This document shows positions 1 to 8,615 of a DNA stretch of 64,000 bases, in pieces; position 1 is the stretch's first letter; each line of letters opens with the position of its first letter. The DNA comes from Erythrobacter sp. SG61-1L (GTDB lineage Bacteria > Pseudomonadota > Alphaproteobacteria > Sphingomonadales > Sphingomonadaceae): positions 2,628,861 through 2,692,860 of the forward strand of contig NZ_JXQC01000003.1 of the NCBI RefSeq assembly GCF_001305965.1, read 5' to 3'. The notes under the pieces are model-generated. The model did no database searches. It was not told where the DNA came from and saw only the letters and a list, made by a program, of their open reading frames with translations. The position numbers and the translations under genes were made by a program.

Positions 1-534
1 TTCCTTGCGCAGCAACACTACGTCACCGAAGATTTCGGGCGTCGCGTTCTGCACGCCCGCCAGTTCGTCCGTCCATTCCAGCGGCCCGGCAAGTTCAGCG
101 GCCTTCGCCATGTCGATCCGCCAGGCGACCTCGCCCGAAGGATCGACATGGCGCCCACGGCAGGTGCCGGGATAGACCGGCCCGTCCGGCCCCATCACGG
201 CGCCCGATTGGGCTACTGCCGCGGCAATCTGCGCCCGGGTGCAGGTGCACGGATAGAGCAGCCCCATGGCCTTCAGCCGCTCCGCCGCCTGTGCATAGCT
301 GGCAAGGCGCGAGGATTGCCGGGGCACTTCCTCCCATTCCAGCCCCAGCCAGGCGAGATCGGCGCGGAAGCCATCGGCCAGTTCCGCCCGGCTGCGCGCT
401 CCATCGATATCCTCGATCCGCAGCAGGAAGCGCCCGCCCCTTTCGCGCGCCAGATCATGCGCCACCAGGGCCGCAAAGGCGTGGCCCAGATGGAGCGGCC
501 CGTTGGGGCTGGGGGCAAAACGGGTAACGATCAT
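1..534 (-). CDS. gluQ: Glutamyl-Q tRNA(Asp) synthetase, C-terminus cut by window edge
   Basis: Translating the minus strand from the ATG at 534 gives 178 residues open to the window edge. The protein opens with a class I aminoacyl-tRNA synthetase core: FAPSPNGPLHLGH (residues 6-18) contains the HIGH-like signature. A Cys-x-Cys at 96/98 followed by Tyr121 and Cys125 matches the zinc site of the GluQ family, which separates it from full-length glutamyl-tRNA synthetases. The family attaches glutamate to queuosine at position 34 of tRNA(Asp), without an anticodon-binding domain. A queuosine-precursor gene (queC) lies elsewhere in this window at 33850-34563. Roughly the last 100-120 residues, including the KMSKS-like loop, are outside the window. 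Confidence 0.93.
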   Translation of the reverse strand, partial: MIVTRFAPSPNGPLHLGHAFAALVAHDLARERGGRFLLRIEDIDGARSRAELADGFRADLAWLGLEWEEVPRQSSRLASYAQAAERLKAMGLLYPCTCTRAQIAAAVAQSGAVMGPDGPVYPGTCRGRHVDPSGEVAWRIDMAKAAELAGPLEWTDELAGVQNATPEIFGDVVLLRKE

Positions 535-655
535 GCGAGTGGCGGGTTCTTTCGGGCGCGAATCGGCAAAAATCCTGTGGATTCGCGATTTGTAACAGGC
601 TTGACGCTTTTCAAGGCAAATGCTCCCTTGCGCCAATCAGGGAGGACACCAGCAC

Positions 656-1264
656 GTGTTCAAAGCCGAACTGATCGAACGGGCAGCCCACTTCCGCACT
701 GCGGAAGGCGATCCGATGCGGAAGCTGGAAAGCTGCCCCGCACTGGTTCTCAATGCCGATTACACTCCGCTGTCCTATTACCCGCTGAGCCTGTGGCCGT
801 GGCAGACCGCGATCAAGGCGGTGTTCCTGGAACGGGTGGACATCGTCGCCAGCTATGAACGGCAGGTGCATTCGCCCTCGCTGGACATGCAGATCCCTTC
901 GGTGATCGCGCTGCGGCAATATGTCCGGCCCAATGAATTTCCCGCATTCACCCGCTTCAACCTGTTCCTGCGCGACAGGTTCACTTGCCAATATTGCGGC
1001 AGCCCGGACCATCTGACCTTCGATCACGTGATCCCCCGGCGGCTGGGCGGCAAGACCACGTGGGAAAACATCCTCACCGCCTGCGCGCCCTGCAACATGA
1101 AGAAGGGCGGCCGCACCCCGGCACAGGCCCATATGCCCCCGCTGGTCGCACCGATCCGCCCGACCAGCTGGCAATTGCAGCAACAGGGCCGCAGCTTCCC
1201 CCCCAATTACCTGCACGAAACCTGGCGCGACTGGCTCTATTGGGACATCGAACTGGAAGCCTGA
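656..1264 (+). CDS. HNH endonuclease family protein
   Basis: 202 residues from a GTG at 656, which follows GGAGG at 641-645 by ten bases. An upstream in-frame ATG at 620 would place that ribosome site inside the gene, so GTG is preferred. The HNH core is clear: CxxC at about 111/114, the Asp-His pair at 123-124, and a second CxxC at 143/146, a zinc-stabilised beta-beta-alpha-metal nuclease fold. The first 90 residues (LESCPALVLNADYTPLSYYP) form the conserved N-terminal domain of a widespread alphaproteobacterial single-copy HNH family. The cellular substrate is unknown and no restriction or phage partner is adjacent. It stands alone, divergent from gluQ. Confidence 0.85.
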   Translation: MFKAELIERAAHFRTAEGDPMRKLESCPALVLNADYTPLSYYPLSLWPWQTAIKAVFLERVDIVASYERQVHSPSLDMQIPSVIALRQYVRPNEFPAFTRFNLFLRDRFTCQYCGSPDHLTFDHVIPRRLGGKTTWENILTACAPCNMKKGGRTPAQAHMPPLVAPIRPTSWQLQQQGRSFPPNYLHETWRDWLYWDIELEA

Positions 1265-1652
1265 CAGCCTTGCGAAAGTGACACGCAACGGGCGGCGAAA
1301 CCTTGTGACCTTCGGGATCGGGTTTTCGGCATCGGGGGTTTTCAGCCGCCTGAAAAACGGCGGATTTACGCGGGTTTTCCGAGATTCGCCGCCGGGAAGT
1401 ACATTTCTGTCGCGCACTTTCGCGCAGGCGATGTGTGACTTTCCCCGCAGGCACTGTGTCACCCTTTTCGGGGCGACAAATTGAACCGGAAACGCATGCT
1501 GACCGATCATCCCGCAGGATGAAGCAGATTCCGGGCAAGTAGGAAAATGATTGTTCGGAAAGGGCGAGCACGCCCGCTTCCTCCCTTCGTCATTGCTGAC
1601 GCAGGCGGGAATCCAGCCATCTGTGAAATAAACCGAACACCTGCAATCCAGG
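1265..1652. other. Gene-free stretch
   Basis: 388 bases between the HNH gene and the end of the small membrane-protein gene. I see no credible coding sequence. A short GC hairpin (CCGCC, 7-base loop, GGCGG) at about 1348-1365 could end transcription of the HNH gene but has no clear T-run. Near 1590-1620 there is one fragment resembling the dispersed CGTCATTGC palindromic repeats seen later in the window. Confidence 0.5.
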
Positions 1653-2081
1653 CTACCGCTCTGCATCCAGGCCGGTGAACTCCACATGTGCGATGTCCAC
1701 CAGATAGGCTGGCGGCGCGTGATTCTCGCCTGAAACCGCAACGGTCAGCTTGCTGCGCGCCTCGGCCGGATAGACCTGCATCGCGCCCGGCTCCCGCTGG
1801 TCCGATATGAGGAGGCCCGCCCAGCGGTTCACGCAAGCGATCACTGCCGCTTCCCTGTCATCGAAGGCGACAAATTCGCGAACTTCGCCGTCAAACGCCG
1901 AGACTTGATGCCACACGGCGCGTTCCAGCCCAGCGCTACGGCTGCATGAGCGGAATGTGTGCTCGAAATAGCGCTGCTTGGCCTTGCCGGAATTCGCATA
2001 GGCGATGGGAGCCAGAAGGATTGCCAAGAGCGCCGCAACTGCAGCGATTTTCGGCCAGCGCGATTGCCCCTTTCCGCCCAT
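1653..2081 (-). CDS. Hypothetical protein with N-terminal membrane anchor
   Basis: 142 residues. A basic start (MGGKGQSRWPK) leads into a hydrophobic stretch of about 20 residues (12-30) ending in IAYANS, which reads as an uncleaved anchor or a signal peptide. The remaining ~110 residues contain two Cys, at about positions 46 and 83, that could form a periplasmic disulfide, and no motif I recognise. Codon use and GC content match the neighbours. No partner is adjacent: the HNH gene converges on it and a repeat pair separates it from the DUF4112 gene. Confidence 0.6.
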   Translation of the reverse strand: MGGKGQSRWPKIAAVAALLAILLAPIAYANSGKAKQRYFEHTFRSCSRSAGLERAVWHQVSAFDGEVREFVAFDDREAAVIACVNRWAGLLISDQREPGAMQVYPAEARSKLTVAVSGENHAPPAYLVDIAHVEFTGLDAER

Positions 2082-2170
2082 GACGCGGCTCCGTTGCCAG
2101 ATCGGTCCGGATTGTTAACGAGGCAGGAGGGAACGGGCAATCCAAGGCCTCGCGCCCTTAACCCACCTCC

Positions 2171-2274
2171 GCTCGCCCTGAGCCTGTCGAAGGGCACGCG
2201 CGACGGCGGGGTTGGGCTGAATTCCCTCGATCAGATGGCAGTGCGCGTCCTTCGACAGGCTCAGGACGAGCGGG
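2171..2274. repeat. Inverted pair of REP-like repeats (CCTGAGCCTGTCGAAGG family)
   Basis: Two facing copies of a palindromic unit: CTCGCCCTGAGCCTGTCGAA near 2172-2191 and its inverted partner TCCTTCGACAGGCTCAGGAC at 2248-2267, about 55 bases apart. The same pair recurs at 7221-7326. Paired, intergenic and gene-flanking placement is typical of bacterial REP/BIME elements. The transcript could fold into a long hairpin. Confidence 0.85.
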
Positions 2275-2291
2275 TGTTAGAGCGATAGGCC

Positions 2292-2708
2292 CTAGCCCTC
2301 GATAATCCGGCTGGACGGATGGTGCTTGTCGAGGTGCTTCTTCACGATCTTCAGATTGCGGGTGTTGGAACGGTAAAGCAGGTCGAACAGATCGCCCGCC
2401 ACGGGAATCGCGCCCAGTGCCGTGTCGAAGGCGATATTGGCGGCCATGCGGGCCAGCTTCCATTTGGGCAGGCCCAGATTGCGCGCTTCCCATACGATAT
2501 AGGCGCCCATGGCGGCGGTCAGCACATCGCCCAGCACGGGCACGAGGCCGATGACAGCGTCGAGGCCCACGGCGCGGTTGATGCCGGGGATGGTGAAGCT
2601 GCGTTCCAGCACCATTTCCATCGCTTCGATGCGCTGGCGCACAGAGGCGGGATCGGTGCCTACCGGCACGCTCATGCCCATGGGGCGGGGTCGGCTGGTC
2701 TGGCTCAT
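2292..2708 (-). CDS. DUF4112 domain-containing membrane protein
   Basis: 138 residues from the ATG at 2708, which lies 5 bases from the stop of the upstream lipoprotein gene. A longer in-frame reading extends into that gene and is rejected. The core PGINRAVGLDAVIGLVPVLG and the following hydrophobic segment with GDVLTAAMGAYIVWEAR match DUF4112, a small inner-membrane family with two membrane-dipping hairpins. The basic C-terminus (KKHLDKHHPSSR) is probably cytoplasmic. The function of the family is unknown. Tight spacing implies co-transcription with the solute-binding lipoprotein. Confidence 0.85.
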   Translation of the reverse strand: MSQTSRPRPMGMSVPVGTDPASVRQRIEAMEMVLERSFTIPGINRAVGLDAVIGLVPVLGDVLTAAMGAYIVWEARNLGLPKWKLARMAANIAFDTALGAIPVAGDLFDLLYRSNTRNLKIVKKHLDKHHPSSRIIEG

Positions 2709-2713
2709 CCCAC

Positions 2714-4195
2714 TTACTTGGTGATGGTTGCCAGTTCCGGCAAGGGATGGAATGCCCAGGCATTGGCGGCAAACCCATCCACCCCGGCACGCACGAGCGA
2801 CCAGCGCATGGGCGGGCCGAAGGGAATATAGGCATCCAGCGCGGTCAGTTCCGCTTCCGCTTCCGCCATCAGCGATGCCCGCTCGTCCGGATCCTGACTG
2901 CGCGAGGCTTCTTCCACGCGGGCATCTGCATCGCTGGAGCAGAAGCCGCGCTTCAATCCGCAATTGAACTGGTTGAGGAACCAGCGCGCATTGGCATAGC
3001 GGGCCACGCGGTCCACCAGTTCCAGATCGGGCGTCTCGCCCTTTTTCGCCCGGCGCAGATTGACGCCGATGGCTGCCATGTCGCCCGACAGGCCGCGAAA
3101 CAGCAGGTCGCCGCCCGGCCCTTGCGGCAGGGCAATGGTAATCTCGGGCGAGGCGCCGCCATTCAGCGATTTCCATGTGGCAACCCGCGCGGCGGCCATG
3201 TTGCGCCGTTGGGCGATGGTGGTGCCGGCCCAGCGTTCACCGATTGTGCCCAGATCGCCCGGCAGGCCCGGCCCGACAAGGCGCGAGGTCGGCTGCCAGC
3301 CGCCGACATTGAACGGCGCGATCAGGGCGGCCCGGTCAATCGCCATGGAAATCGCTTCCCGCCCCGATGCATCGCCCAGAATGCCGTGGGCATTGCGCAC
3401 GGTCAGGCCGAACAGCCCGATGGCCTGATCCAGCCGCACCGTGCCGCGCGACAGCGGGCCGGTATCGACCAGCGGCAGGCTTTCGATGCGGCCATTGAGC
3501 ACCACATCCACCTGACCTTCATCGAACAGGGCGACGGCACGTTTCGCGTCAATGCCCTGCACGCGCAATTCGCGCACATCTTCCTGCCAGTTTTCCACCT
3601 GGGGCAAGCCGCGCGCCTCGGGCGAGAGCATGGACAAGACGGCCACATCACCCACCTTGCGCAAGCTCATCGGGCCGGTGCCGCGCCCGTTGCGGGCCCC
3701 GTTAAGAGCCAGGCCCAGTTCGGGCTGGGCCAGCAATTGCAGGAAATCGGGCATCGGCCCTTTCAGGCGGATTTCCACCACGCGCCCGGCCATGGCGCGA
3801 ATCTCGTCGATCTGGGACAGGTCATAGCCCATGGAGGTTCCGGCAAGGCTGCGCACCACGCGGCGCAGGGCCGTGCGGGCGCTCTCTCCGGTCAGTTCGC
3901 TGCCATCGGGCCATGTGCCGTCGCGCAGGCGGAAGATGTAGCTCTGCCCGTCTTCCGTCACGATCCAGCGGTCGGCCAGCGCTGGGATCACCTGCCCCTG
4001 CGCATCGAGGCCCACCAGCCCTTCGGTCGTGGCGGCGTGGACATGCTGCCCCGCCACCGAAAGCAGCACGCCGGATTCGAACGGATCGTCCGCATCGCCC
4101 ACAATCGCCAGTTCCAGCGCGCCTTCATTGCCGCGCCCGCAGGCGGTAGCAAACAGGGCCAGTCCAATGGCCAGGATGCGAAGGGGGCGATACAT
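2714..4195 (-). CDS. Peptide/nickel-type ABC transporter substrate-binding lipoprotein
   Basis: 493 residues. A lipoprotein signal ends in LFATAC with Cys19 as the likely lipidated residue. What follows has the layout of family 5 (oligopeptide/dipeptide-type) binding proteins: an EGLVGLDAQGQVIPALADRW segment, then FRLRDGTWPDGSELTGESAR, the usual ligand-binding lobe start. No permease or ATPase gene is adjacent, so it is an orphan binding protein, and its ligand cannot be named. It heads a two-gene unit with the DUF4112 gene. Confidence 0.85.
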   Translation of the reverse strand: MYRPLRILAIGLALFATACGRGNEGALELAIVGDADDPFESGVLLSVAGQHVHAATTEGLVGLDAQGQVIPALADRWIVTEDGQSYIFRLRDGTWPDGSELTGESARTALRRVVRSLAGTSMGYDLSQIDEIRAMAGRVVEIRLKGPMPDFLQLLAQPELGLALNGARNGRGTGPMSLRKVGDVAVLSMLSPEARGLPQVENWQEDVRELRVQGIDAKRAVALFDEGQVDVVLNGRIESLPLVDTGPLSRGTVRLDQAIGLFGLTVRNAHGILGDASGREAISMAIDRAALIAPFNVGGWQPTSRLVGPGLPGDLGTIGERWAGTTIAQRRNMAAARVATWKSLNGGASPEITIALPQGPGGDLLFRGLSGDMAAIGVNLRRAKKGETPDLELVDRVARYANARWFLNQFNCGLKRGFCSSDADARVEEASRSQDPDERASLMAEAEAELTALDAYIPFGPPMRWSLVRAGVDGFAANAWAFHPLPELATITK

Positions 4196-4262
4196 CAGCG
4201 CCAGCCGTAGGCCCTGCCGCGACGCGCTTCAATGGTGCCCGTTGGGTTGGGCACGGCGAATG

Positions 4263-4646
4263 TCAGATCTTGCGGAGCTTGGATGTTTCCGGAATGCCGC
4301 TGGCCAGCGGCGGACGCACGAAACGCGGGGTCTGCAGGTCCGCATCGGGGGCCGGAGGCGTAGGGGTAAGGACCAGCCGGTGATCCACTTCTTCGAGGAA
4401 GGCGATGCCGAAGCGATCGTCCTGCTTCCAGGCGACAGTGCCTTCCACCCAGCCGATATTGCGCAGATCCACCCTGACGAGCGACCCGCGCGAAACCTTC
4501 ACATCGCCTTCTGCCATCATGCCGGCAGCGGAAAGGTTGCGCACCTTCACCCGGTGCTCCGTGCCGCTGGCGTCGCCCTCGACCTTGCACCTGGCCATTA
4601 CGAACAGGCTGTCGCGCGACATTTGACGTGTGTCGACGTTGCTCAT
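4263..4646 (-). CDS. PilZ domain protein
   Basis: 127 residues. The two c-di-GMP contact motifs are visible: RxxxR at residues 7-11 (RQMSR) and NxSAAG at 37-42 (NLSAAG), followed by the expected beta-barrel stretch ending in FGIAFLEEVDH. This is a stand-alone PilZ receptor, a bit longer than the bare domain because of a Pro-rich tail (PTPPAPDADLQTPRFVRPP). By family knowledge it would bind cyclic di-GMP and act on motility, envelope or polysaccharide systems; its partner is not indicated by the neighbours. Confidence 0.88.
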   Translation of the reverse strand: MSNVDTRQMSRDSLFVMARCKVEGDASGTEHRVKVRNLSAAGMMAEGDVKVSRGSLVRVDLRNIGWVEGTVAWKQDDRFGIAFLEEVDHRLVLTPTPPAPDADLQTPRFVRPPLASGIPETSKLRKI

Positions 4647-4808
4647 TCGCTTGCTACCAAACCCTTTTGCTGCCCAGGGCGGGCACGGCCCGAATCCGGC
4701 CTTTCGCCCACCGGTTGGCGAGTCTTTAGCACCGCACTCGCAAACAAAGCATTAATCGCTCTGAATGGCGGAAATCCGCGATTTCTGAACGAGACCTAAA
4801 AGGCCCCG

Positions 4809-5267
4809 TCAATCGTCGCGAGAGATCTTTTCGCGCCGTTCGTGCGCTTCCTGCGCTTCCACCGTCATGGTGGCGATCGGGCGGGCGATCAGGCGCTTGA
4901 TGCCGATCGGATCGCCCGTCACCTCGCAAAAGCCGTATTCGCCCTTGTCGATGCGGCGCAGGGCCGAATCGATCTTGGCGATCAGCTTGCGCTGACGGTC
5001 ACGCGTGCGCAGTTCGATCCCCCAGTCGGTCTCGCTCGAGGCGCGATCGTTGAGATCCGGCTCGCGGATCGGGCCATCCTGCAGCGACTGCAGCGTGCCC
5101 TCCGAAGCGGAAAGGATCGATTTCTTCCATTCAACCAGCAGCGAGCGGAAATATTCCACCTGCTGGTCGCTCATATACTCTTCATCGTCGGAAGGCGTGT
5201 AGTCACTATCAAGCGTGCGACGCGCCTTCGCGAGAATATCGATATCATCACCGGCAACCGAAGCCAT
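4809..5267 (-). CDS. dksA: RNA polymerase-binding transcription factor DksA, one-cysteine type
   Basis: 152 residues from the ATG at 5267; longer in-frame starts run into the divergent promoter region. It keeps the coiled-coil body and the tip acidic residues Asp71 and Asp74 (same numbering as E. coli DksA), the residues that reach into the polymerase secondary channel. The zinc-finger region is changed: only Cys114 remains, with Thr117, Thr135 and Ala138 where E. coli has Cys. Such proteins are common in alphaproteobacteria and fold without zinc. Expected role: with ppGpp, control of rRNA and amino-acid promoters. Confidence 0.92.
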   Translation of the reverse strand: MASVAGDDIDILAKARRTLDSDYTPSDDEEYMSDQQVEYFRSLLVEWKKSILSASEGTLQSLQDGPIREPDLNDRASSETDWGIELRTRDRQRKLIAKIDSALRRIDKGEYGFCEVTGDPIGIKRLIARPIATMTVEAQEAHERREKISRDD

Positions 5268-5581
5268 CGAGTCACTCCGTGTCCAAGTTCTCTCCCGGGA
5301 ACCGGCAATCTGCCCTGCATGCCCCGGATTTTCCCGGTGGCGCGTCCGGTCTGGTTTGGGGCGGCCTATAGGGTGAGGGCATGGGCGGCACAAGCGGCAA
5401 TCGCGGTATATCACCGGAGGATAATGCGGGTTCTTCACTCGACCCCCGCCCCGCCACAGGCCGGGCCCCGCATTTTCCAGCGAACCGCGTTAACCATTTG
5501 TTGACCATGGTGGCCGCAGGTTCTCCTCAGGAGCTGGCAAACCGCCTCTCCACATGGGGTAAGAATTGGGGGGTACGAATC
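5268..5581. other. Divergent intergenic region, dksA / Sel1 protein
   Basis: 314 bases holding the promoters of dksA (leftward) and the Sel1-repeat gene (rightward). An open frame continues upstream of the Sel1 gene start to 5381, but its composition is not protein-like. Around 5489-5510 there are two TTAACC/TTGACC-type motifs that could be promoter elements; I cannot assign them firmly. Confidence 0.4.
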
Positions 5582-5914
5582 ATGGGACTTCGCCTGATCG
5601 AACAGACCGCTCCGGCGGCAAAAACCACCACCGAAGGCGCCGACAAGCTCGTCGCCACCTGTCTCGCAGCCGCGGCGATGGGCGACACCAATGCCTATTT
5701 CGACCTGGGCGTTGCCTTTTCGACCGGCAGCCACGGCGCCGACTGCGACCTGATCGAAGCGCATAAGTGGTTCAACCTCGCCGCCGCACAGGGGCATGAG
5801 GAAGCCGCATGGTGCCGCGCCGATGTTGCCGACGAGATGACCGCCCGCGAAATCGCCGAAGCCCAGCGCCGTGCGCGCCAGTGGCTGATTGCGATAGACC
5901 GCCGCGCGGCCTGA
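5582..5914 (+). CDS. Small Sel1-repeat-like protein
   Basis: 110 residues from the ATG at 5582, preceded by a G-rich ribosome site. The segment GDTNAYFDLGVAFSTGSHGADCDLIEAHKW followed by FNLAAAQGHEEAAWCRADVA is a Sel1-type (TPR-related) helical repeat, close to 1.5 repeat units. The C-terminus is a helical arm with charged residues (AEAQRRARQWL). Sel1 repeats mediate protein-protein contacts. No signal peptide, so it is cytoplasmic. The family is seen in sphingomonads as a short orphan. No partner is evident here. Confidence 0.75.
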   Translation: MGLRLIEQTAPAAKTTTEGADKLVATCLAAAAMGDTNAYFDLGVAFSTGSHGADCDLIEAHKWFNLAAAQGHEEAAWCRADVADEMTAREIAEAQRRARQWLIAIDRRAA

Positions 5915-5928
5915 CGGGCGCCGCGCGA

Positions 5929-7068
5929 TCAGCCTTTCCTGAAGGGCGTTCTTTCGCCCAGCACGAACTGGTCGGCTGCCACACCCGCATCCTCGCGGGC
6001 AAGGAAATCGGCCACTGCATCGCGGAAACCGGGATCGGCGATCCAATGCGCCGACCATGTCCGCACCGGCTCATAGCCTCGGGCGAGCTTGTGCCCGCCC
6101 TGCGCGCCCGCTTCCACCCGTGAAAGCCCGCGCGCGATCGCATGGTCGATCGCCTGATAGTAACACAGCTCGAAATGGAGGAAGGGCTTGTCCAGCAGGC
6201 AGCCCCAATAGCGGCCATAGAGCGCCGATCCGCCAATGAAATTGAGCGCGCCTGCAATCGGCATATCGTCCATATAGGCCAGGATCAGCAGCACCTTTTC
6301 GCCCATGCGCTTGCCGAACAGGTCGAAGGCCTCGCGGGTCAGATAGGGCGTGCCCCATTTGCGCGCGCCGGTATCCTGATAGAAATCCCAGAACGCATCC
6401 CAATGGCGGGACGTAAGCTCCGCCCCGGAAAGGGCGCGAATCTCCACCCCTTCCTGCGCGGCGGCGCGTTCCTTGCGGATCGCCTTGCGCTTGCGCGAGG
6501 ACAGGGCGCCCAGGAAATCCTCGAAGCTGGCATAGCCGCGATTCTCCCAGTGGAACTGGATGTCGCTGCGCTTCAGCCAGCCCGCTTCCTCGAAGAAGGG
6601 CAATTGGGCAGGCTCGATGAAAGTGGCGTGGGCGGATGACAGCTCCTCGCGCCGGCAAAGCGTTTCCGCCGCGCGCAGCAGAGGCACGCCCAGCGCCTCG
6701 TCCGCCAGCAGCAGGCGTGGCCCGGTGGCAGGCGTGAAGGGCACGGAAATCTGCAGCTTGGGGTAATAGCTGCCCCCCGCCCGCTCCCACGCATCGGCCC
6801 AGCCATGATCGAACACATATTCGCCCTGGCTGTGGGATTTCAGATAGGCGGGAAGCGCGGCGGCGAGACGGCCTTCCCCATCCTCGATCACGATGGGCAG
6901 CGGGCTCCACCCCGTGCCGGGGCCGACACTGCCCGAATCCTCCAGCGCGGTCAGGAAGGCATGGCTGACGAAGGGGTTGTCGTCGCCCGCAAGATAATCC
7001 CACTCATCTGCCGGAAGCGCACCCACGGATGAGGCGATGCGGGCGGTGAGAGTCGGCTCTTCGCTCAT
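5929..7068 (-). CDS. GNAT-like N-acyltransferase, COG3146/DUF482 family
   Basis: 379 residues. The N-terminus (ADEWDYLAGDDNPFVSHAFL) and the segments SHSQGEYVFDHGWADAWERAGG and YYPKLQISVPFTPATGPRLL are the conserved blocks of the COG3146 predicted N-acyltransferases, distant relatives of FemAB and peptidoglycan-type aminoacyl transferases. LHFELCYYQAIDHAI with a later GAQGGHKLARGYEP block completes the family signature. Length is normal for the family. Substrate unknown; it is cytoplasmic, with no membrane segment. Single gene, convergent with the Sel1-repeat gene. Confidence 0.85.
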   Translation of the reverse strand: MSEEPTLTARIASSVGALPADEWDYLAGDDNPFVSHAFLTALEDSGSVGPGTGWSPLPIVIEDGEGRLAAALPAYLKSHSQGEYVFDHGWADAWERAGGSYYPKLQISVPFTPATGPRLLLADEALGVPLLRAAETLCRREELSSAHATFIEPAQLPFFEEAGWLKRSDIQFHWENRGYASFEDFLGALSSRKRKAIRKERAAAQEGVEIRALSGAELTSRHWDAFWDFYQDTGARKWGTPYLTREAFDLFGKRMGEKVLLILAYMDDMPIAGALNFIGGSALYGRYWGCLLDKPFLHFELCYYQAIDHAIARGLSRVEAGAQGGHKLARGYEPVRTWSAHWIADPGFRDAVADFLAREDAGVAADQFVLGERTPFRKG

Positions 7069-7220
7069 GGGCGTACCCTAGCGAAAGGTGATCCCGCCTG
7101 TCGATTGCCCTTGGAGTGGATTGAACAGTGGTCGGCCCGAAGAATGCCGGGGGGCGGGGGCGATTGGGCAGCGCGGGAATGGGGAAACGGACGAAACTCC
7201 TCTCCCGCATTCATCCACAT

Positions 7221-7326
7221 CCGCTCATCCTGAGCTTGTCGAAGGACACGGGAATCCGTCAGCCCCATGTCTCATTGTTGGGCGAGCGCTGGCGCGTGTC
7301 CTTCGACAGGCTCAGGACGAGCGGGG
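7221..7326. repeat. Second inverted pair of CCTGAGCTTGTCGAAGG repeats
   Basis: CTCATCCTGAGCTTGTCGAA begins at 7224 and its inverted partner TCCTTCGACAGGCTCAGGAC starts at about 7299, matching the pair at 2171-2274. A single half-copy of another family (CCGGGATGACG) follows at about 7357. These repeats fill most of the 302-base gap 7069-7370 between the acyltransferase start and the GDPD stop; I see no gene there. Confidence 0.85.
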
Positions 7327-7370
7327 TTGGGGCGTCCGCCAGCGATCCCGACCTTCGCCGGGATGACGAC

Positions 7371-8144
7371 TTATCCGCCCTGAACCCCATCCCCCTCCGC
7401 AATCGGGGCATCGGCGTGCAGCGCCGCGCGCTCCCGCAATTCCGGCGAGCGCACGGTCCAGCTTGTCAGTGGCAAGCCGCGCCTGCGCTGGGCGGCGGCG
7501 AAGCGGCTGGGCAGGTCGCGTATGTCATAGGCGAGGAAATCGGGCTTCGCGATCCACAGCCACAGATGCCGCCGGGCCCAGCCGGCGATGCCGCGATCAT
7601 CTTCCTCGGTCATCACCAGACCGCGCAGGGTGCGGGGGCTGTTCTCGGCGAACCAGCGGCTGACGCGCGGGTCGAAGCTCATCACCGCATGGGGTGCCTG
7701 ATAGCCTTCCAGCACGCGGCGCACGGCAAGGCAGCTTGCAGCCACGTTATAGCCGCGCTTCGACTTTATCTCGATCAGGATCGGCGCACGCCCGCGCACC
7801 ATGCCCAGCATCTCGCGCAGAGTGGGGATGCGGCAATCGTCGCCGCCCGACAGCATGATCTGCCCCAGCGCGGCGGCACTGCGATCTGCCACCGGGCCGC
7901 TGTCCGCGGTCAACCGGTCAAGCTCCCAATCGTGGAACACCATCGCCTGCCCGTCGCCGCTGCGCTGGATATCGCATTCGATCCCCATGCCGCGCGCAAT
8001 CGCCCCGGCGAAGGCCGCCAGCGAGTTTTCCGGAATGCAGGGGCCGTGCAGCCCGCGATGGGCATATTCGTGCTGCGCCAGCCAGGCCACCCGCGCCGGA
8101 TCGGGCGCGGGGGCCAGCAGCCGGTCGAGCAGCGCGGCGATCAT
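7371..8144 (-). CDS. Glycerophosphodiester phosphodiesterase family protein
   Basis: 257 residues. HRGLHGPCIPENSLAAFAGA (residues 28-47) carries the catalytic His-Arg and Glu-Asn pair of GDPD enzymes; IECDIQRSGDGQAMVFHDWEL holds the metal-binding Glu-x-Asp and the second catalytic His. It should hydrolyse glycerophosphodiesters to glycerol-3-phosphate and an alcohol. No signal peptide, so cytoplasmic. The start overlaps the RidA stop by four bases, so it is last in the DUF3572-HAD-RidA-GDPD operon. Confidence 0.92.
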   Translation of the reverse strand: MIAALLDRLLAPAPDPARVAWLAQHEYAHRGLHGPCIPENSLAAFAGAIARGMGIECDIQRSGDGQAMVFHDWELDRLTADSGPVADRSAAALGQIMLSGGDDCRIPTLREMLGMVRGRAPILIEIKSKRGYNVAASCLAVRRVLEGYQAPHAVMSFDPRVSRWFAENSPRTLRGLVMTEEDDRGIAGWARRHLWLWIAKPDFLAYDIRDLPSRFAAAQRRRGLPLTSWTVRSPELRERAALHADAPIAEGDGVQGG

Positions 8145-8599
8145 CCCTTTACGGCGAAGATCGCGTCCACTTCCACCGCGGCGCCCAGCGGCAGGACGGG
8201 AACGCCCACGGCACTGCGGGCATGGCGGCCGGCATCGCCGAACACTTCCACCATCAGTTCCGAAGCGCCATTGGCGACCTTGGGCTGATCGGTAAAGCTG
8301 CCCGCGGAATTGACGAAGGCGCCCAGCTTGACCACGCGCTCCACCTTGTCGAGCGAGCCGAGCGCGGCCTTCACCTGCGCCAGCAGCATCAGCCCGCAGG
8401 CACGCGCGGCGGCAGTGCCATCCTCAAGGCTCACATCCTCACCCAGCCGCCCGGTGACGAGCTTGCCGTCGATGAAGGGCAACTGGCCCGAGACATGGGC
8501 CAGCCCGCCAGCCACCACCACGGGAACATAGGCCGCAACCGGAGCGGCGGGTTCGGGCAGGGTGATGCCGAGTTCGGCGAGTTTCGCTTCGATGCTCAT
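8141..8599 (-). CDS. RidA family protein (YjgF/YER057c/UK114)
   Basis: 152 residues from the ATG at 8599. Longer in-frame extension lies inside the HAD gene and is rejected. The protein shows the RidA-like trimer fold blocks: AGGLAHVSGQLPF, TAAARACGLMLLAQVKAALG and HARSAVGVPVLPLGAAVEVD, where the conserved Arg binds the substrate carboxylate. It belongs to the longer (about 150-residue) YjgF-like subfamily rather than the ~128-residue archetype; archetypal RidA deaminates reactive enamines. Sixteen bases downstream of the HAD gene and overlapping GDPD. Confidence 0.9.
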   Translation of the reverse strand: MSIEAKLAELGITLPEPAAPVAAYVPVVVAGGLAHVSGQLPFIDGKLVTGRLGEDVSLEDGTAAARACGLMLLAQVKAALGSLDKVERVVKLGAFVNSAGSFTDQPKVANGASELMVEVFGDAGRHARSAVGVPVLPLGAAVEVDAIFAVKG

Positions 8600-8615
8600 G
8601 GTCTTCTTCCGGTCC

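Noticed and set aside
2709-3176. Long N-terminal extension of the DUF4112 protein
   Set aside because: It lies wholly inside the solute-binding lipoprotein gene in another frame and has Arg/Pro-rich shadow composition.
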